A stretch of 64,000 nt of DNA, taken from NCBI RefSeq assembly GCF_900155615.1, contig NZ_FUHT01000002.1, forward strand, positions 248,001 to 312,000. The letters run 5' to 3'. The stretch comes from Massiliimalia massiliensis (lineage in GTDB: Bacteria; Bacillota; Clostridia; Oscillospirales; Ruminococcaceae). Within the stretch, counting starts at the first letter, position 1; every line of letters begins with the position of its first letter. The notes under the pieces were generated by a model. The model was not told where the DNA came from, ran no database searches, and worked only from the letters and a program-made list of their open reading frames with translations. Positions 7,123-15,849 of the stretch are shown in pieces. A program made the position numbers and the translations under genes.

Positions 7123-9684
7123 ATGAAACCACCTTTTCAGGAATCAGCAGAAACCCTTTTCTCAGCCTTAGAGAGCGGATTTCGCGGACTATCCGAGCAG
7201 CAGGCGCAAAGCAGGCTGGAGAAATATGGAGAAAATCAGCTTCTTGAAGCAAAACGCAAAGGCGTAATCCGGGTATTTTTAGAGCAATTCGCCGACCTTT
7301 TGGTTGTCATCCTGATTGCCGCCAGTATCATTTCCATGCTCACCGGTAACCTGGAGAGCACAATCGTCATTTTATTTGTCATTCTTCTGAATGCAGTGCT
7401 GGGAACCGTACAGCATTTTAAAGCGGAAAAATCTCTGCAAAGTCTAAAAACACTTTCATCCCCTCATGCCAAGGTAATTCGAAACGGACAAAAAACCGAA
7501 ATCCCCGCAGAAAAAATTGTTCCCGGTGATCTGGTTGTACTGGAAGCGGGCGACCTGGTTCCTGCCGATGGACGAATTGTTGAATGTCACTCCCTGCAGG
7601 TACAGGAAAGCGCACTGACCGGAGAAGCAGAAAGCGTGGAAAAAACCACCGATTCAATTGAATCCGGCCAGGTAGCTCTGGGCGACCAGGTTAACATGGC
7701 CTTTTCAAGCTCGCTCGTCACCTATGGGCGAGCGCTGATGCTGGTTACTGCTACAGGGATGGATACGGAAATCGGGAAGATCGCCAAGCTGATGAATGCG
7801 ACGCAGGAACGGAAAACCCCGCTTCAGGTCAGCTTAAACGAATTCAGCAAAAAGCTATCTATCCTAATCTTCATTATTTGCGCGCTGGTATTTGCCCTAA
7901 GCCTTTTCCGGCAGATGCCAATCCTGGATTCCCTGATGTTTGCAGTCGCTCTCGCAGTTGCCGCCATCCCGGAGGCGCTCTCCTCCATTGTCACGATTTC
8001 GCTCGCTATCGGGACTTCCAAAATGGCTAAGGAACATGCGATCATGAAAAAGCTGCAGGCCGTAGAAGGACTTGGCTGCGTTTCAGTCATCTGCTCGGAT
8101 AAAACAGGCACCCTAACCCAGAACCGAATGACTGTTACAGATCATTTTGTCCTCGATCCATCACAGGAAGAGGGCCTGCTTCTCGCCTGTATTCTCTGCA
8201 ACGACGGCTCCGTATCGGACGACGCCACAATCGGTGACCCGACGGAGACGGCTCTGATCGACCATTACCGGAAACAGCGTCCGGATTATCCGGCTGTCCT
8301 TTCCTCTTTTCCCCGGCTGTCCGAGCTTCCGTTTGATTCCGACCGGAAGCTGATGAGCACCGTCCATTCCATGAACGGGCAGTTGACTATGGTCACTAAA
8401 GGCGCGCCGGATGTTCTGCTGGATCGGATCGAATGGGTCACAGAAAACGGGACAGAACGCCGGATTACCGCTGCCGATCAGACGTGTATCCTGGAGCAGA
8501 ACCGCCGTTTTTCAGAAGACGGATTGCGCGTTCTTTCCTTTGCACAGAAAAAGTTGGATTCTACGGAGGTTTCCAATGAAATGGAAACCGGATATATCTT
8601 CCTTGGCCTGATTGCCATGGTCGACCCGCCGCGGGAAGAATCCGCTCAGGCAGTCGCCGACTGCTACTCCGCCGGAATGAAACCAGTGATGATTACCGGA
8701 GACCATGTTGCAACCGCCTCTGCCATCGCCAGGAAAATCGGCATTCTGAAAGAGGGAGGCCTTGCTGTCAGCGGGCCTGAGCTCGATCAGATGGATGACG
8801 ACACCCTCCAGAAAAAGCTTCCCGACATCTCTGTCTACGCCCGGGTTTCCCCGGAGCATAAAATCAGAATTGTCAAGCTCTGGCAGAAGCTTGGAAAAAT
8901 TGTTGCTATGACCGGAGACGGCGTAAACGACGCCCCGGCGCTGAAGCAGGCAGATATTGGGATTGCAATGGGCATCACCGGAACAGAGGTTTCCAAGGAT
9001 GCGGCCTCTATGATCCTGACAGACGATAACTTTGCCACCATCATCAAGGCGGTTGGCAACGGACGGAATATCTACGCGAATATCAAAAACGCCATTGGTT
9101 TCCTTCTTTCCGGGAACGCGGCTGGAATTCTGACTGTCCTGTTCTGTTCGATTTTCGCCCTGCCAGTGCCTTTCGCGGCTGTACACCTGCTCTTCATTAA
9201 CCTCCTTACCGACAGCCTGCCGGCCATTGCAGTGAGTATGGAACCGCCTGCCAAGGATCTGCTGGCAGAACCTCCCCGGGACAGCAAGGAGTCCATCCTG
9301 AACAAAAAATTCCTGCTGCAGATCAGCGTACAAGGGCTGCTATTTACGATTGCAACGCTGATTGCCTTTTATGTCGGACTATCTGTCAACGCGGCGACTG
9401 CAAGTACAATGGCCTTTGCCACCCTTTGCCTGACCAGGCTTTGGCATGGATTTAACGCTCGCGGAAAACATTCCCTGGCAAAGCTGGGGTTACTTTCCAA
9501 CCCCTACAGCATCGGGGCGTTCTTCCTTGGAGCCGCTCTGCTTGCCCTTGTCCTGCTTTGTCCGCCGTTATATAGCTGGTTTGACATCACTCCGCTCAGC
9601 GGGAGCAATCTGCTGGTGATTCTGGTATGCTCCGTTGTCCCCACTATCCTGATCCAGCTTGGCAGGATGCTCCGCAAGCAATAA
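7123..9684 (+). CDS. P-type cation ATPase, probably Mn2+ (or Ca2+) exporter
   Basis: An 853-residue P2-type ATPase. The cation-transporter N-domain is at about residues 10-75, the TGEA actuator loop near 170, the phosphorylation site SDKTGTLT near 330, MITGDHVATA in the P-domain, and GDGVNDAPALKQADIGIAMG near 600. The M4 motif PEALSSIV and the M6 motif NLLTDSLPA resemble SERCA/PMCA-type Ca2+ and Mn2+ pumps. A general calcium-ATPase label would fit the protein, but the upstream manganese riboswitch argues that it expels excess Mn2+. AAGGAG precedes the start. Confidence 0.92.
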   Translation: MKPPFQESAETLFSALESGFRGLSEQQAQSRLEKYGENQLLEAKRKGVIRVFLEQFADLLVVILIAASIISMLTGNLESTIVILFVILLNAVLGTVQHFKAEKSLQSLKTLSSPHAKVIRNGQKTEIPAEKIVPGDLVVLEAGDLVPADGRIVECHSLQVQESALTGEAESVEKTTDSIESGQVALGDQVNMAFSSSLVTYGRALMLVTATGMDTEIGKIAKLMNATQERKTPLQVSLNEFSKKLSILIFIICALVFALSLFRQMPILDSLMFAVALAVAAIPEALSSIVTISLAIGTSKMAKEHAIMKKLQAVEGLGCVSVICSDKTGTLTQNRMTVTDHFVLDPSQEEGLLLACILCNDGSVSDDATIGDPTETALIDHYRKQRPDYPAVLSSFPRLSELPFDSDRKLMSTVHSMNGQLTMVTKGAPDVLLDRIEWVTENGTERRITAADQTCILEQNRRFSEDGLRVLSFAQKKLDSTEVSNEMETGYIFLGLIAMVDPPREESAQAVADCYSAGMKPVMITGDHVATASAIARKIGILKEGGLAVSGPELDQMDDDTLQKKLPDISVYARVSPEHKIRIVKLWQKLGKIVAMTGDGVNDAPALKQADIGIAMGITGTEVSKDAASMILTDDNFATIIKAVGNGRNIYANIKNAIGFLLSGNAAGILTVLFCSIFALPVPFAAVHLLFINLLTDSLPAIAVSMEPPAKDLLAEPPRDSKESILNKKFLLQISVQGLLFTIATLIAFYVGLSVNAATASTMAFATLCLTRLWHGFNARGKHSLAKLGLLSNPYSIGAFFLGAALLALVLLCPPLYSWFDITPLSGSNLLVILVCSVVPTILIQLGRMLRKQ

Positions 9685-9725
9685 TGCTGTAGGTTCTACT
9701 CCAGAACCGGCAGTAATTTCACAAT

Positions 9726-9769
9726 ATCAAAAGCGCCTGCTTCTCTTAAGAGAAGCAGGCGCTTTTGAT
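9726..9769. terminator. 44-base perfect palindrome terminator
   Basis: The two 22-base arms are exact reverse complements centred at 9747/9748, with A and T runs at the outer ends. It should fold as a long hairpin and end the ATPase transcript before the next promoter. Confidence 0.85.
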
Positions 9770-9856
9770 TGCCGGATTTTTTCTATACAGGTTAAACAAG
9801 GAAGCCTTGCCAAACCGGTCAACAAATCATAAATATAACAAACTTCAAGGATGTCC

Positions 9857-9885
9857 TTGCAAAAAAAATGTAATTCTGATAAAAT
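9857..9885 (+). promoter_or_regulatory. Promoter of the second MATE gene
   Basis: TTGCAA (9857-9862), 17 bp, TAAAAT (9880-9885). No operator palindrome is seen around it, unlike the marR-linked MATE operon. Confidence 0.75.
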
Positions 9886-9939
9886 GTACTAATCGTTTGT
9901 TGAGAAGAAGCGAAAAAGAAAAGAAAGAAGGGGAAAATA

Positions 9940-11322
9940 ATGGAACAAAATACTTCCACCAAACTAGGAACCGCGCCTATGTTTCCACTGATTATGGGAA
10001 TGTCGTTCCCCGCCATGCTTTCCATGCTGGTGCAGGCGCTATACAATGTGGTTGACAGCTACTTTGTCGCAAAGGTATCAGAGGCTGCCTTGACCGCTGT
10101 TTCACTTGCTTTCCCGCTGCAAACCCTGATGATCTCGGTCGCCTGCGGAACCGCTGTCGGTCTCAATTCCCTCATCTCAAGGCGTCTCGGAGAAGGCCGC
10201 CAGAAGGATGCTGACCGCGCTGCAACGCATGGGCTTGTGCTTGGAGTCCTGAGCTGGCTTGTATTCGCCCTGGTTGGGATCCTGGCCACCAGTGCCTTTT
10301 TCTCCGTCTTCACTGATGATCCCACCGTCCACAAAATGGGCTGTGATTACACCTATATTGTATTGATTGTCTCAGTCGGGATGTTCGTTGAGATGAATGT
10401 TTCCCGTATCCTGATGGCAACCGGGAATATGATTGTGCCAATGATCACCCAGCTTGTCGGCGCTATTACTAATATTATCCTGGACCCGATTATGATCTTC
10501 GGTCTGCTCGGTTTCCCAAAATTGGGCGTTGCCGGAGCCGCAGTTGCAACAGTCGGCGGGCAAATTCTTGCTATGATTATTGCATTGATTTTCCTTTTTG
10601 CCAAGGATCATGATGTACATATCACCTTCCGCGGCTTCAAGCTGCACTGGCGGACAATCCGGGATATCTATGCGGTTGGCGTACCGTCTATGGTAATGCA
10701 GGCGATTGGTTCGGTTATGACCGCCGGAATGAACGCAATCCTGATTTCCTTTAATCAGACCGCAGTCGCATTGTTCGGGATTTACTTTAAGCTCCAGTCC
10801 TTTGTCTTTATGCCGGTGTTTGGGCTGAATAACGGCCTGATGCCGATTATTGGCTATAACTTTGGCGCCGGCAACAAAAAGCGCCTCTTAAGCGCCCTGA
10901 AAATCGGAACGGTGATCGCCGCTGTCATTATGGCAGCCGGAACGCTCATTTTCTGGCTTTTCCCGGAATGGCTTCTGAGCATCTTTGAAGCCTCCGACCA
11001 AATGGTAGAGATTGGGGTTCCTGCACTTCGCAGCATCTCCCTGTGCTTTATCCCGGCCGCGATCGGAATTGTCTGTTCTACCCTCTTTCAGGCTGTCGGA
11101 ATGGGCGGAAAAAGCCTGTTTGTCTCGGTTCTGAGACAGCTTGTTGTGATTCTTCCCGTCGCTTACCTGCTCTCTAAAATCGGGCTCTTTTATGTCTGGT
11201 TCTCCTTCCCAATCGCGGAGACTGTCTCACTGGCAGCCAGCGTGATCTTACTTTTGATGGTTTACCGGCACAAAATCAAAGACCTGGAACCGATTAGCCG
11301 CGGTAAAGAGGCTGAATCATAA
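9940..11322 (+). CDS. MATE-family exporter, second copy
   Basis: A 460-residue MATE transporter, strongly similar along its length to the protein at 5139-6575: they share MLVQALYNVVDSYFV-type and FKLQSF-FMPVFGLNNG segments. It is therefore likely a paralogue from an old duplication. It has its own promoter and terminator and no linked regulator. Twelve membrane segments are expected in the cytoplasmic membrane. Substrate unknown. Confidence 0.92.
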   Translation: MEQNTSTKLGTAPMFPLIMGMSFPAMLSMLVQALYNVVDSYFVAKVSEAALTAVSLAFPLQTLMISVACGTAVGLNSLISRRLGEGRQKDADRAATHGLVLGVLSWLVFALVGILATSAFFSVFTDDPTVHKMGCDYTYIVLIVSVGMFVEMNVSRILMATGNMIVPMITQLVGAITNIILDPIMIFGLLGFPKLGVAGAAVATVGGQILAMIIALIFLFAKDHDVHITFRGFKLHWRTIRDIYAVGVPSMVMQAIGSVMTAGMNAILISFNQTAVALFGIYFKLQSFVFMPVFGLNNGLMPIIGYNFGAGNKKRLLSALKIGTVIAAVIMAAGTLIFWLFPEWLLSIFEASDQMVEIGVPALRSISLCFIPAAIGIVCSTLFQAVGMGGKSLFVSVLRQLVVILPVAYLLSKIGLFYVWFSFPIAETVSLAASVILLLMVYRHKIKDLEPISRGKEAES

Positions 11323-11336
11323 ATAGTTCCCAGCAA

Positions 11337-11374
11337 AAAACCGGAGAAGCACTGAAAATATGCTTCTCCGGTTT
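11337..11374. terminator. Bidirectional terminator, MATE / tam
   Basis: AAACCGGAGAAGC and its complement (11362-11374) form a stem with A and T flanks, between two convergent genes. Confidence 0.85.
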
Positions 11375-11406
11375 GTCGCCTTCTGTACAAGAGACCGCAA
11401 AAATAC

Positions 11407-12177
11407 TTACTTAACCGCCATAAAAAACAACCTTGGAAACGGAAAGATAATTTCTCCGTTTTTCTGCACAGGGTACCGTTTTACCACCTCGTGATATACT
11501 TCGCCCTCGAATACAGCCCGATCCTTTTCCTCCAGTGCGGACAAATACGGGCGCAGGCCTGTTCCCCGGTACCAGTCCATAATGCCTTCATGCGAACCCA
11601 TCCTGTGATAGTACACGGTTCTCCACATGGTAAAGTCCGACGACAGCTCCGACAGCAAATCAAAATAACATTCCGGGGTAAGGGTGTAAAATGTTCGGAG
11701 ATCGAAAAGCTTATCCGCCCAACGCTGACTTTTTACAATTTCCCGGATAATTTGATGGATTGGCTCATCGAAGTTCATTGGAATCTGTACTGCCAGGATG
11801 CCGTTTTCCTTTAACAGACCCATCAAATTTTTTAACACGGCCGGATGGTCTGGAATCCATTGGAGACAGGCGTTCGAAAATATAACGTCAAACGATTCTG
11901 TGAAGGAATCCAAGTCCCGGCTCACATCACAGAGCATAAAATCCAGTCCGGGCTGTTCCTTCCTTGCCCGGTCAATCATATCCTGAGAGCTGTCAATCCC
12001 CAAAATGTATGCGTCCGGAAAGCGCTCTTTTAAAACGGCAGTACTGTTCCCCGGGCCGCATCCGATATCCATGATTCTTTGCGGGGACTGCATTTCAATT
12101 CTTCGTGCCAAATCAATCGCCGGCTGGGTTCTTTCCTTCCGGTATTTCAGATATTGCGCTGCGTTCCATTCAGACAT
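11407..12177 (-). CDS. tam: Trans-aconitate 2-methyltransferase-like SAM methyltransferase
   Basis: A 256-residue class I methyltransferase. The SAM-binding motif MDIGCGPGNST lies near residue 36, motif II (ILGIDSSQDMI) follows, and the N-terminal SEWNAAQYLKYRKERTQPA block is typical of Tam, which methylates trans-aconitate, a by-product that inhibits aconitase. It is monocistronic with a promoter of its own. Function is by family resemblance; a related small acid is a possible substrate. Confidence 0.8.
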   Translation of the reverse strand: MSEWNAAQYLKYRKERTQPAIDLARRIEMQSPQRIMDIGCGPGNSTAVLKERFPDAYILGIDSSQDMIDRARKEQPGLDFMLCDVSRDLDSFTESFDVIFSNACLQWIPDHPAVLKNLMGLLKENGILAVQIPMNFDEPIHQIIREIVKSQRWADKLFDLRTFYTLTPECYFDLLSELSSDFTMWRTVYYHRMGSHEGIMDWYRGTGLRPYLSALEEKDRAVFEGEVYHEVVKRYPVQKNGEIIFPFPRLFFMAVK

Positions 12178-12214
12178 GTTTTTCTTCCCCTTTTATAGCT
12201 CCTATTCTACCAGT

Positions 12215-12243
12215 ACTATAACATAAAACCTTTAGAAAAACAA
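12215..12243 (-). promoter_or_regulatory. Promoter of the tam-like gene
   Basis: On the minus strand TTGTTT (12238-12243) and TATAGT (12215-12220) are 17 bp apart. Confidence 0.65.
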
Positions 12244-12267
12244 CCGAACTGCCATGATCGTCTCTTC

Positions 12268-12295
12268 TTGCATTTTTTATTGGTTTTGCTACAAT
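12268..12295 (+). promoter_or_regulatory. Promoter of the EamA gene
   Basis: TTGCAT (12268-12273), 16 bp, TACAAT (12290-12295). It lies back to back with the tam promoter. Confidence 0.6.
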
Positions 12296-12324
12296 ATATA
12301 ATAAGGAAATGATTGGAATGAGAG

Positions 12325-13197
12325 ATGATAGCAATGTGGCTGATATTGGCGCTTGCCTCGGCCTTTTTTGCCGGGCTGACCGCTGTGCTGGCTAAATACG
12401 CATTGGATGAGATCCCCTCCCACCTCGCTACCGCAGTGCGGACAACGGTCGTATGGGTCTTCGCATGGGGAATCGTCCTGGCGACTAAGGCCCTGAACGG
12501 GATAGCCGTTTTAACCGGAGAAACCTGGATTTTCCTGATCCTGTCTGGACTGGCAACCGGCGGTTCCTGGCTTTTTTACTATAAGGCGCTCCAGAACGGA
12601 ACCGTCAGCCAAGTCGCCCCGGTAGACAAATCAAGCACGATTTTGACCATTCTGCTGGCCTGGATCTTCTTTTCTGAACCGGTTACTGCCGGGAAGGCGG
12701 TTGGGGTGCTCCTGCTCGGCGCCGGCACTTGCCTGATGATTCAAAAGCAGCCAGATTCCTCCCCGTCCGGTGCAAAGCATCGGTGGTTTGCCTATGCCGC
12801 CGGCGCAGCAGTATTTGCCGCGCTGTCCGCTCTGTTCGGCAAAATGGGAATCCAGCAGCTTGATTCTAATCTGGGCACTGCGATCCGCACCACTGTTGTC
12901 TTGGTACTCGCATGGGGAATGGCAGTCGGCACAGGGCAGCAGAAGCACGCCCGGCAGATTGACCGCAGAAGCTGGATTTTCCTGATCCTGTCCGGGCTGG
13001 CAACCGGCGGCTCCTGGCTCTGCTATTACCGCGCCCTGCAGGACGGCCCGGTAAGCGCGGTTGTCCCGATCGATAAGCTCAGCATTCTCTTCACCATTAT
13101 CCTGTCAGGGATTTTCCTCAGGGAACGGCTCAGCCGAAAGGCCTTGGGCGGGCTGATTCTGCTGGTAGCAGGGACACTTGCAATTGCACTTTTTTAA
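12325..13197 (+). CDS. EamA/DMT-family exporter with two matching halves
   Basis: A 290-residue membrane protein with ten hydrophobic segments in two EamA repeats (about 1-140 and 150-290). The halves keep nearly identical segments: WIFLILSGLATGGSWL occurs in both, and the DNA there is also almost the same, which points to a recent or gene-converted internal duplication. The family exports amino acids, purines or other metabolites. The start could also be ATG at 12334; neither has a strong ribosome site. Convergent with operon A. Confidence 0.87.
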   Translation: MIAMWLILALASAFFAGLTAVLAKYALDEIPSHLATAVRTTVVWVFAWGIVLATKALNGIAVLTGETWIFLILSGLATGGSWLFYYKALQNGTVSQVAPVDKSSTILTILLAWIFFSEPVTAGKAVGVLLLGAGTCLMIQKQPDSSPSGAKHRWFAYAAGAAVFAALSALFGKMGIQQLDSNLGTAIRTTVVLVLAWGMAVGTGQQKHARQIDRRSWIFLILSGLATGGSWLCYYRALQDGPVSAVVPIDKLSILFTIILSGIFLRERLSRKALGGLILLVAGTLAIALF

Positions 13198-13200
13198 CAA

Positions 13201-13237
13201 AACAGGCGGCGGAAAGAAATTCTTTCCGCCGCCTGTT
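13201..13237. terminator. Bidirectional terminator, EamA / operon A
   Basis: AACAGGCGGCGGAAAGA pairs with 13221-13237 over a 3-base loop. It separates the exporter from the fucosidase end of operon A. Confidence 0.85.
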
Positions 13238-13243
13238 CCAATC

Positions 13244-14707
13244 CTATAGCGTAATCGCCAGGCAGTTCACATAGCCTGTCGGCAGCTTTTGAGGCAGCTT
13301 TACAGTCAGCACGCCAAAGGCCTGTTCAAACGGTACTTCACCGAAGCCCAGCAGACGGACAGACTGCACCTTCTCCTCCGGCAGGAGGCTTTTGATAACC
13401 GAAACCCGGTTTTCCGGCGCCCTCATCTGGAAGGCATAGACCGTATTTCCTTTCATAGTAAAGCGATAGTCCGAAGCAGACCAATCTACCGCGCTTTCCT
13501 GGAAGCCATTGATGACAACCTCGCTGCTTCCCTCCGCATTGACTCTCCATGGGCGGGTACCGTATACCCCTTCCCCGCAAAGAGGGAACCATGTCGCAAG
13601 CTCTTCCAGCAGATAGGTAGTCTCCTCGTCGATGGTGCCATCCGGTTTTTGCAGGATATTTAACAGCATCGTACCGTTTTTGGAAATAATATCAACCAGC
13701 ATTTCAATGATATGGCCTGGCTTTTTAAATTCACAGGTCGCGTCATAGAACCAATTGCCGATACAGGTGTCGGTCTGCCAGGGAGTGGGGAAGACTCCAG
13801 GCAGCTGGCTTTTTTCAATGTCAAGCACACCGACCTGATAAATCTCCGGACGGCGGTCTTTCTGAGTATAGACCGCCCTGTTTTCTCCGTACTTCTCAAT
13901 CGAACGGTTATAGAGATAAGAAACTGCTTCCAGGCCGGGGTGAAACGCCTCTGACTCAGGAGATTCTTCATGAAGCAGGCCAAACGGCAGCGCGCCATCC
14001 GAATAAAGCAGATCCGGCTGATAGAGGTCGATCAGCTCCTTCATGACATCCAGCCAATAGCTCCAGAATTTACGGTTCGACGTATACCATACAGGTAAAG
14101 GATAGAACGGTTTCGGAAATTCCTCAACATGCTCCTCATTTTCATAATAGAAATCCCGGTATTCCGGATCATTCCCATCATATGGGATATCCTTAAAAGG
14201 GCCATAGGTATCATGCCCCTTGTTGACTGCAAACCATGAGAAGGAAGCGCCCAGATGCTCGGTCAGTCCGAATGGGAGCCCATGCTTTTCCGCAGCCTTT
14301 TTCCAGAGCCCGCAGATATCCTTTTGCGGCCCGACCTGCATCGAATTAAACCGGTTATACCCGGATGGGTAATTGAAAAAATGGTCATGGTGCATCGCCT
14401 GCGCCACAAAATATTTCGCGCCGGCCTTTGTATATAACTCCATTAACGCGTCCGGGTCAAACCGTTCTGCCTTCCACAGCGCACAAAGGTCTTTATATCC
14501 GAATTTTGACGGATGCCCGTAATGCCGGAGATGATAATAGTACTGCGGCGTACCCTGGATGTACATAAACCGGGCGTACCAGTCTCCGAACATGGGAACG
14601 CTTTGCGGCCCCCAGTGGCTCCAAATCCCGAATTTCGCGTCCCGGAACCAATCTGGGCATTCATACTGCCCAAGCGAGTCAAACGTCGACTCAAATTTTT
14701 TCTGCAT
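13244..14707 (-). CDS. Alpha-L-fucosidase, family GH29
   Basis: A 487-residue glycoside hydrolase with the GH29 features: WFRDAKFGIWSHWGPQSVPMFGDWYAR at the N-terminus, an AMHHDHF segment, and PDLLYSDGALPFG near residue 240, whose aspartate is the likely nucleophile. It removes terminal alpha-L-fucose. No signal peptide is visible, so it acts in the cytoplasm on imported fucosylated sugars. It is the last gene of operon A, behind a dehydrogenase, kinase, LacI regulator and aldolase. AAGGGGAAAA precedes the start. No transporter is in this operon, so uptake must come from elsewhere. Confidence 0.9.
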   Translation of the reverse strand: MQKKFESTFDSLGQYECPDWFRDAKFGIWSHWGPQSVPMFGDWYARFMYIQGTPQYYYHLRHYGHPSKFGYKDLCALWKAERFDPDALMELYTKAGAKYFVAQAMHHDHFFNYPSGYNRFNSMQVGPQKDICGLWKKAAEKHGLPFGLTEHLGASFSWFAVNKGHDTYGPFKDIPYDGNDPEYRDFYYENEEHVEEFPKPFYPLPVWYTSNRKFWSYWLDVMKELIDLYQPDLLYSDGALPFGLLHEESPESEAFHPGLEAVSYLYNRSIEKYGENRAVYTQKDRRPEIYQVGVLDIEKSQLPGVFPTPWQTDTCIGNWFYDATCEFKKPGHIIEMLVDIISKNGTMLLNILQKPDGTIDEETTYLLEELATWFPLCGEGVYGTRPWRVNAEGSSEVVINGFQESAVDWSASDYRFTMKGNTVYAFQMRAPENRVSVIKSLLPEEKVQSVRLLGFGEVPFEQAFGVLTVKLPQKLPTGYVNCLAITL

Positions 14708-14764
14708 GGTATTTTTCCCCTTTCTATGCTTTTGCTGCTGTTTTGTTTAAATTGCCGTATGGAT

Positions 14765-15823
14765 TTATTCTGCCGGCTCCTCATTAACCAGCATAATTTT
14801 CCCCTTCACCTCGCCCGGAATTTTATAAAGGGCAAACGCTTCATCCGCCCTGCTTAATGGGAAGGTTTTATAGATGAGCGCCGGGTCAAATTTCAGCTGC
14901 CCGGTCGCAAAATAATGGGCGGTCAGTTCCCATTCCTTTCCTGGGAAAGGCGCGCTGTAGCTCATCCAGGAGCCGGTCAGCTTAAATTCCTTCCGATTCA
15001 TGTTTTCCCACTGCTTCGGTGTAAAGGTCAGGTCAACGTGCGGCGTTCCGATAAAGCAGACCTTTGCTTTATTGGCCGCCACGTCAAACGCCATCTGCAT
15101 GGTGACGGTATTTCCTGCGGTTTCAAAGACAAAGCCATATCCCCTGCCGCCGGTTAACGCCATGGCCTTTTCCATGAAATCAGGTTCAGAGGTATTGATC
15201 ACTTCATCCGCGCCAAGCTTCTTCGCAAGCTCCAGCCGGGACTGCACGAGATCAAACACTACAACCTTTTTTGCTCCGAAAATCCGCGCCCACTGCGCAG
15301 TGAACAATCCGATTGTTCCTCCGCCCAGCACCGCAACATAATCGCCGCCCTGGTAATCATTGCAATAAAGCCCGTGAAGCGCAACCGTAGACGGTTCAAA
15401 CATCGCCGCCTGCTCATAAGGGATAGACGGGTCATATTTGATTGCGTTTTCTTCCGGCATCACGACATATTCCGCAAAGCTTCCCTGTTCACGCGAGCCA
15501 ATAAAGCTGTAGTTTTTGCAGAGCGAATAGTTCCCGCTCTGGCAGTCGGCACATTTCATGCAGGGCAGGAGCGGCGCGCCGGAAACGGTATCGCCAACCT
15601 GGATATTTTTTACTCCTTCTCCCACTTCGACAACGTCGCCGGAAAATTCATGTCCCAGCACAACTGGATAGAAATGCGCTCCATGATGCAGTACCCGCGG
15701 TACATCCGAACCGCAGATTCCAGTTGCCCGAATTCTTACCTTCACCGTACCCGGCGTTACCTCCGGTGTTTTAAAATCATCATACCGGATATCCTCGTTT
15801 CCATATAATACTGCTGCCTTCAT
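14765..15823 (-). CDS. Zinc-dependent polyol/alcohol dehydrogenase (GatD-like)
   Basis: A medium-chain dehydrogenase of about 352 residues. Catalytic zinc ligands are seen in GICGSDVPR and GHEFSGD, the structural zinc cysteines in CMKCADCQSGNYSLC, and the NAD-binding VAVLGGGTIGLF. It resembles galactitol-1-phosphate 5-dehydrogenases, and a GatY-like aldolase opens the same operon. I choose the start at 15823 because AAGGA lies 9 bases before that ATG, while the longer forms lack spacing. The exact substrate is not shown by sequence; a sugar alcohol, its phosphate or L-fucose could fit. Confidence 0.82.
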   Translation of the reverse strand: MKAAVLYGNEDIRYDDFKTPEVTPGTVKVRIRATGICGSDVPRVLHHGAHFYPVVLGHEFSGDVVEVGEGVKNIQVGDTVSGAPLLPCMKCADCQSGNYSLCKNYSFIGSREQGSFAEYVVMPEENAIKYDPSIPYEQAAMFEPSTVALHGLYCNDYQGGDYVAVLGGGTIGLFTAQWARIFGAKKVVVFDLVQSRLELAKKLGADEVINTSEPDFMEKAMALTGGRGYGFVFETAGNTVTMQMAFDVAANKAKVCFIGTPHVDLTFTPKQWENMNRKEFKLTGSWMSYSAPFPGKEWELTAHYFATGQLKFDPALIYKTFPLSRADEAFALYKIPGEVKGKIMLVNEEPAE

Positions 15824-15849
15824 TTCAACCATTCCTTTCTTCCCAAACA

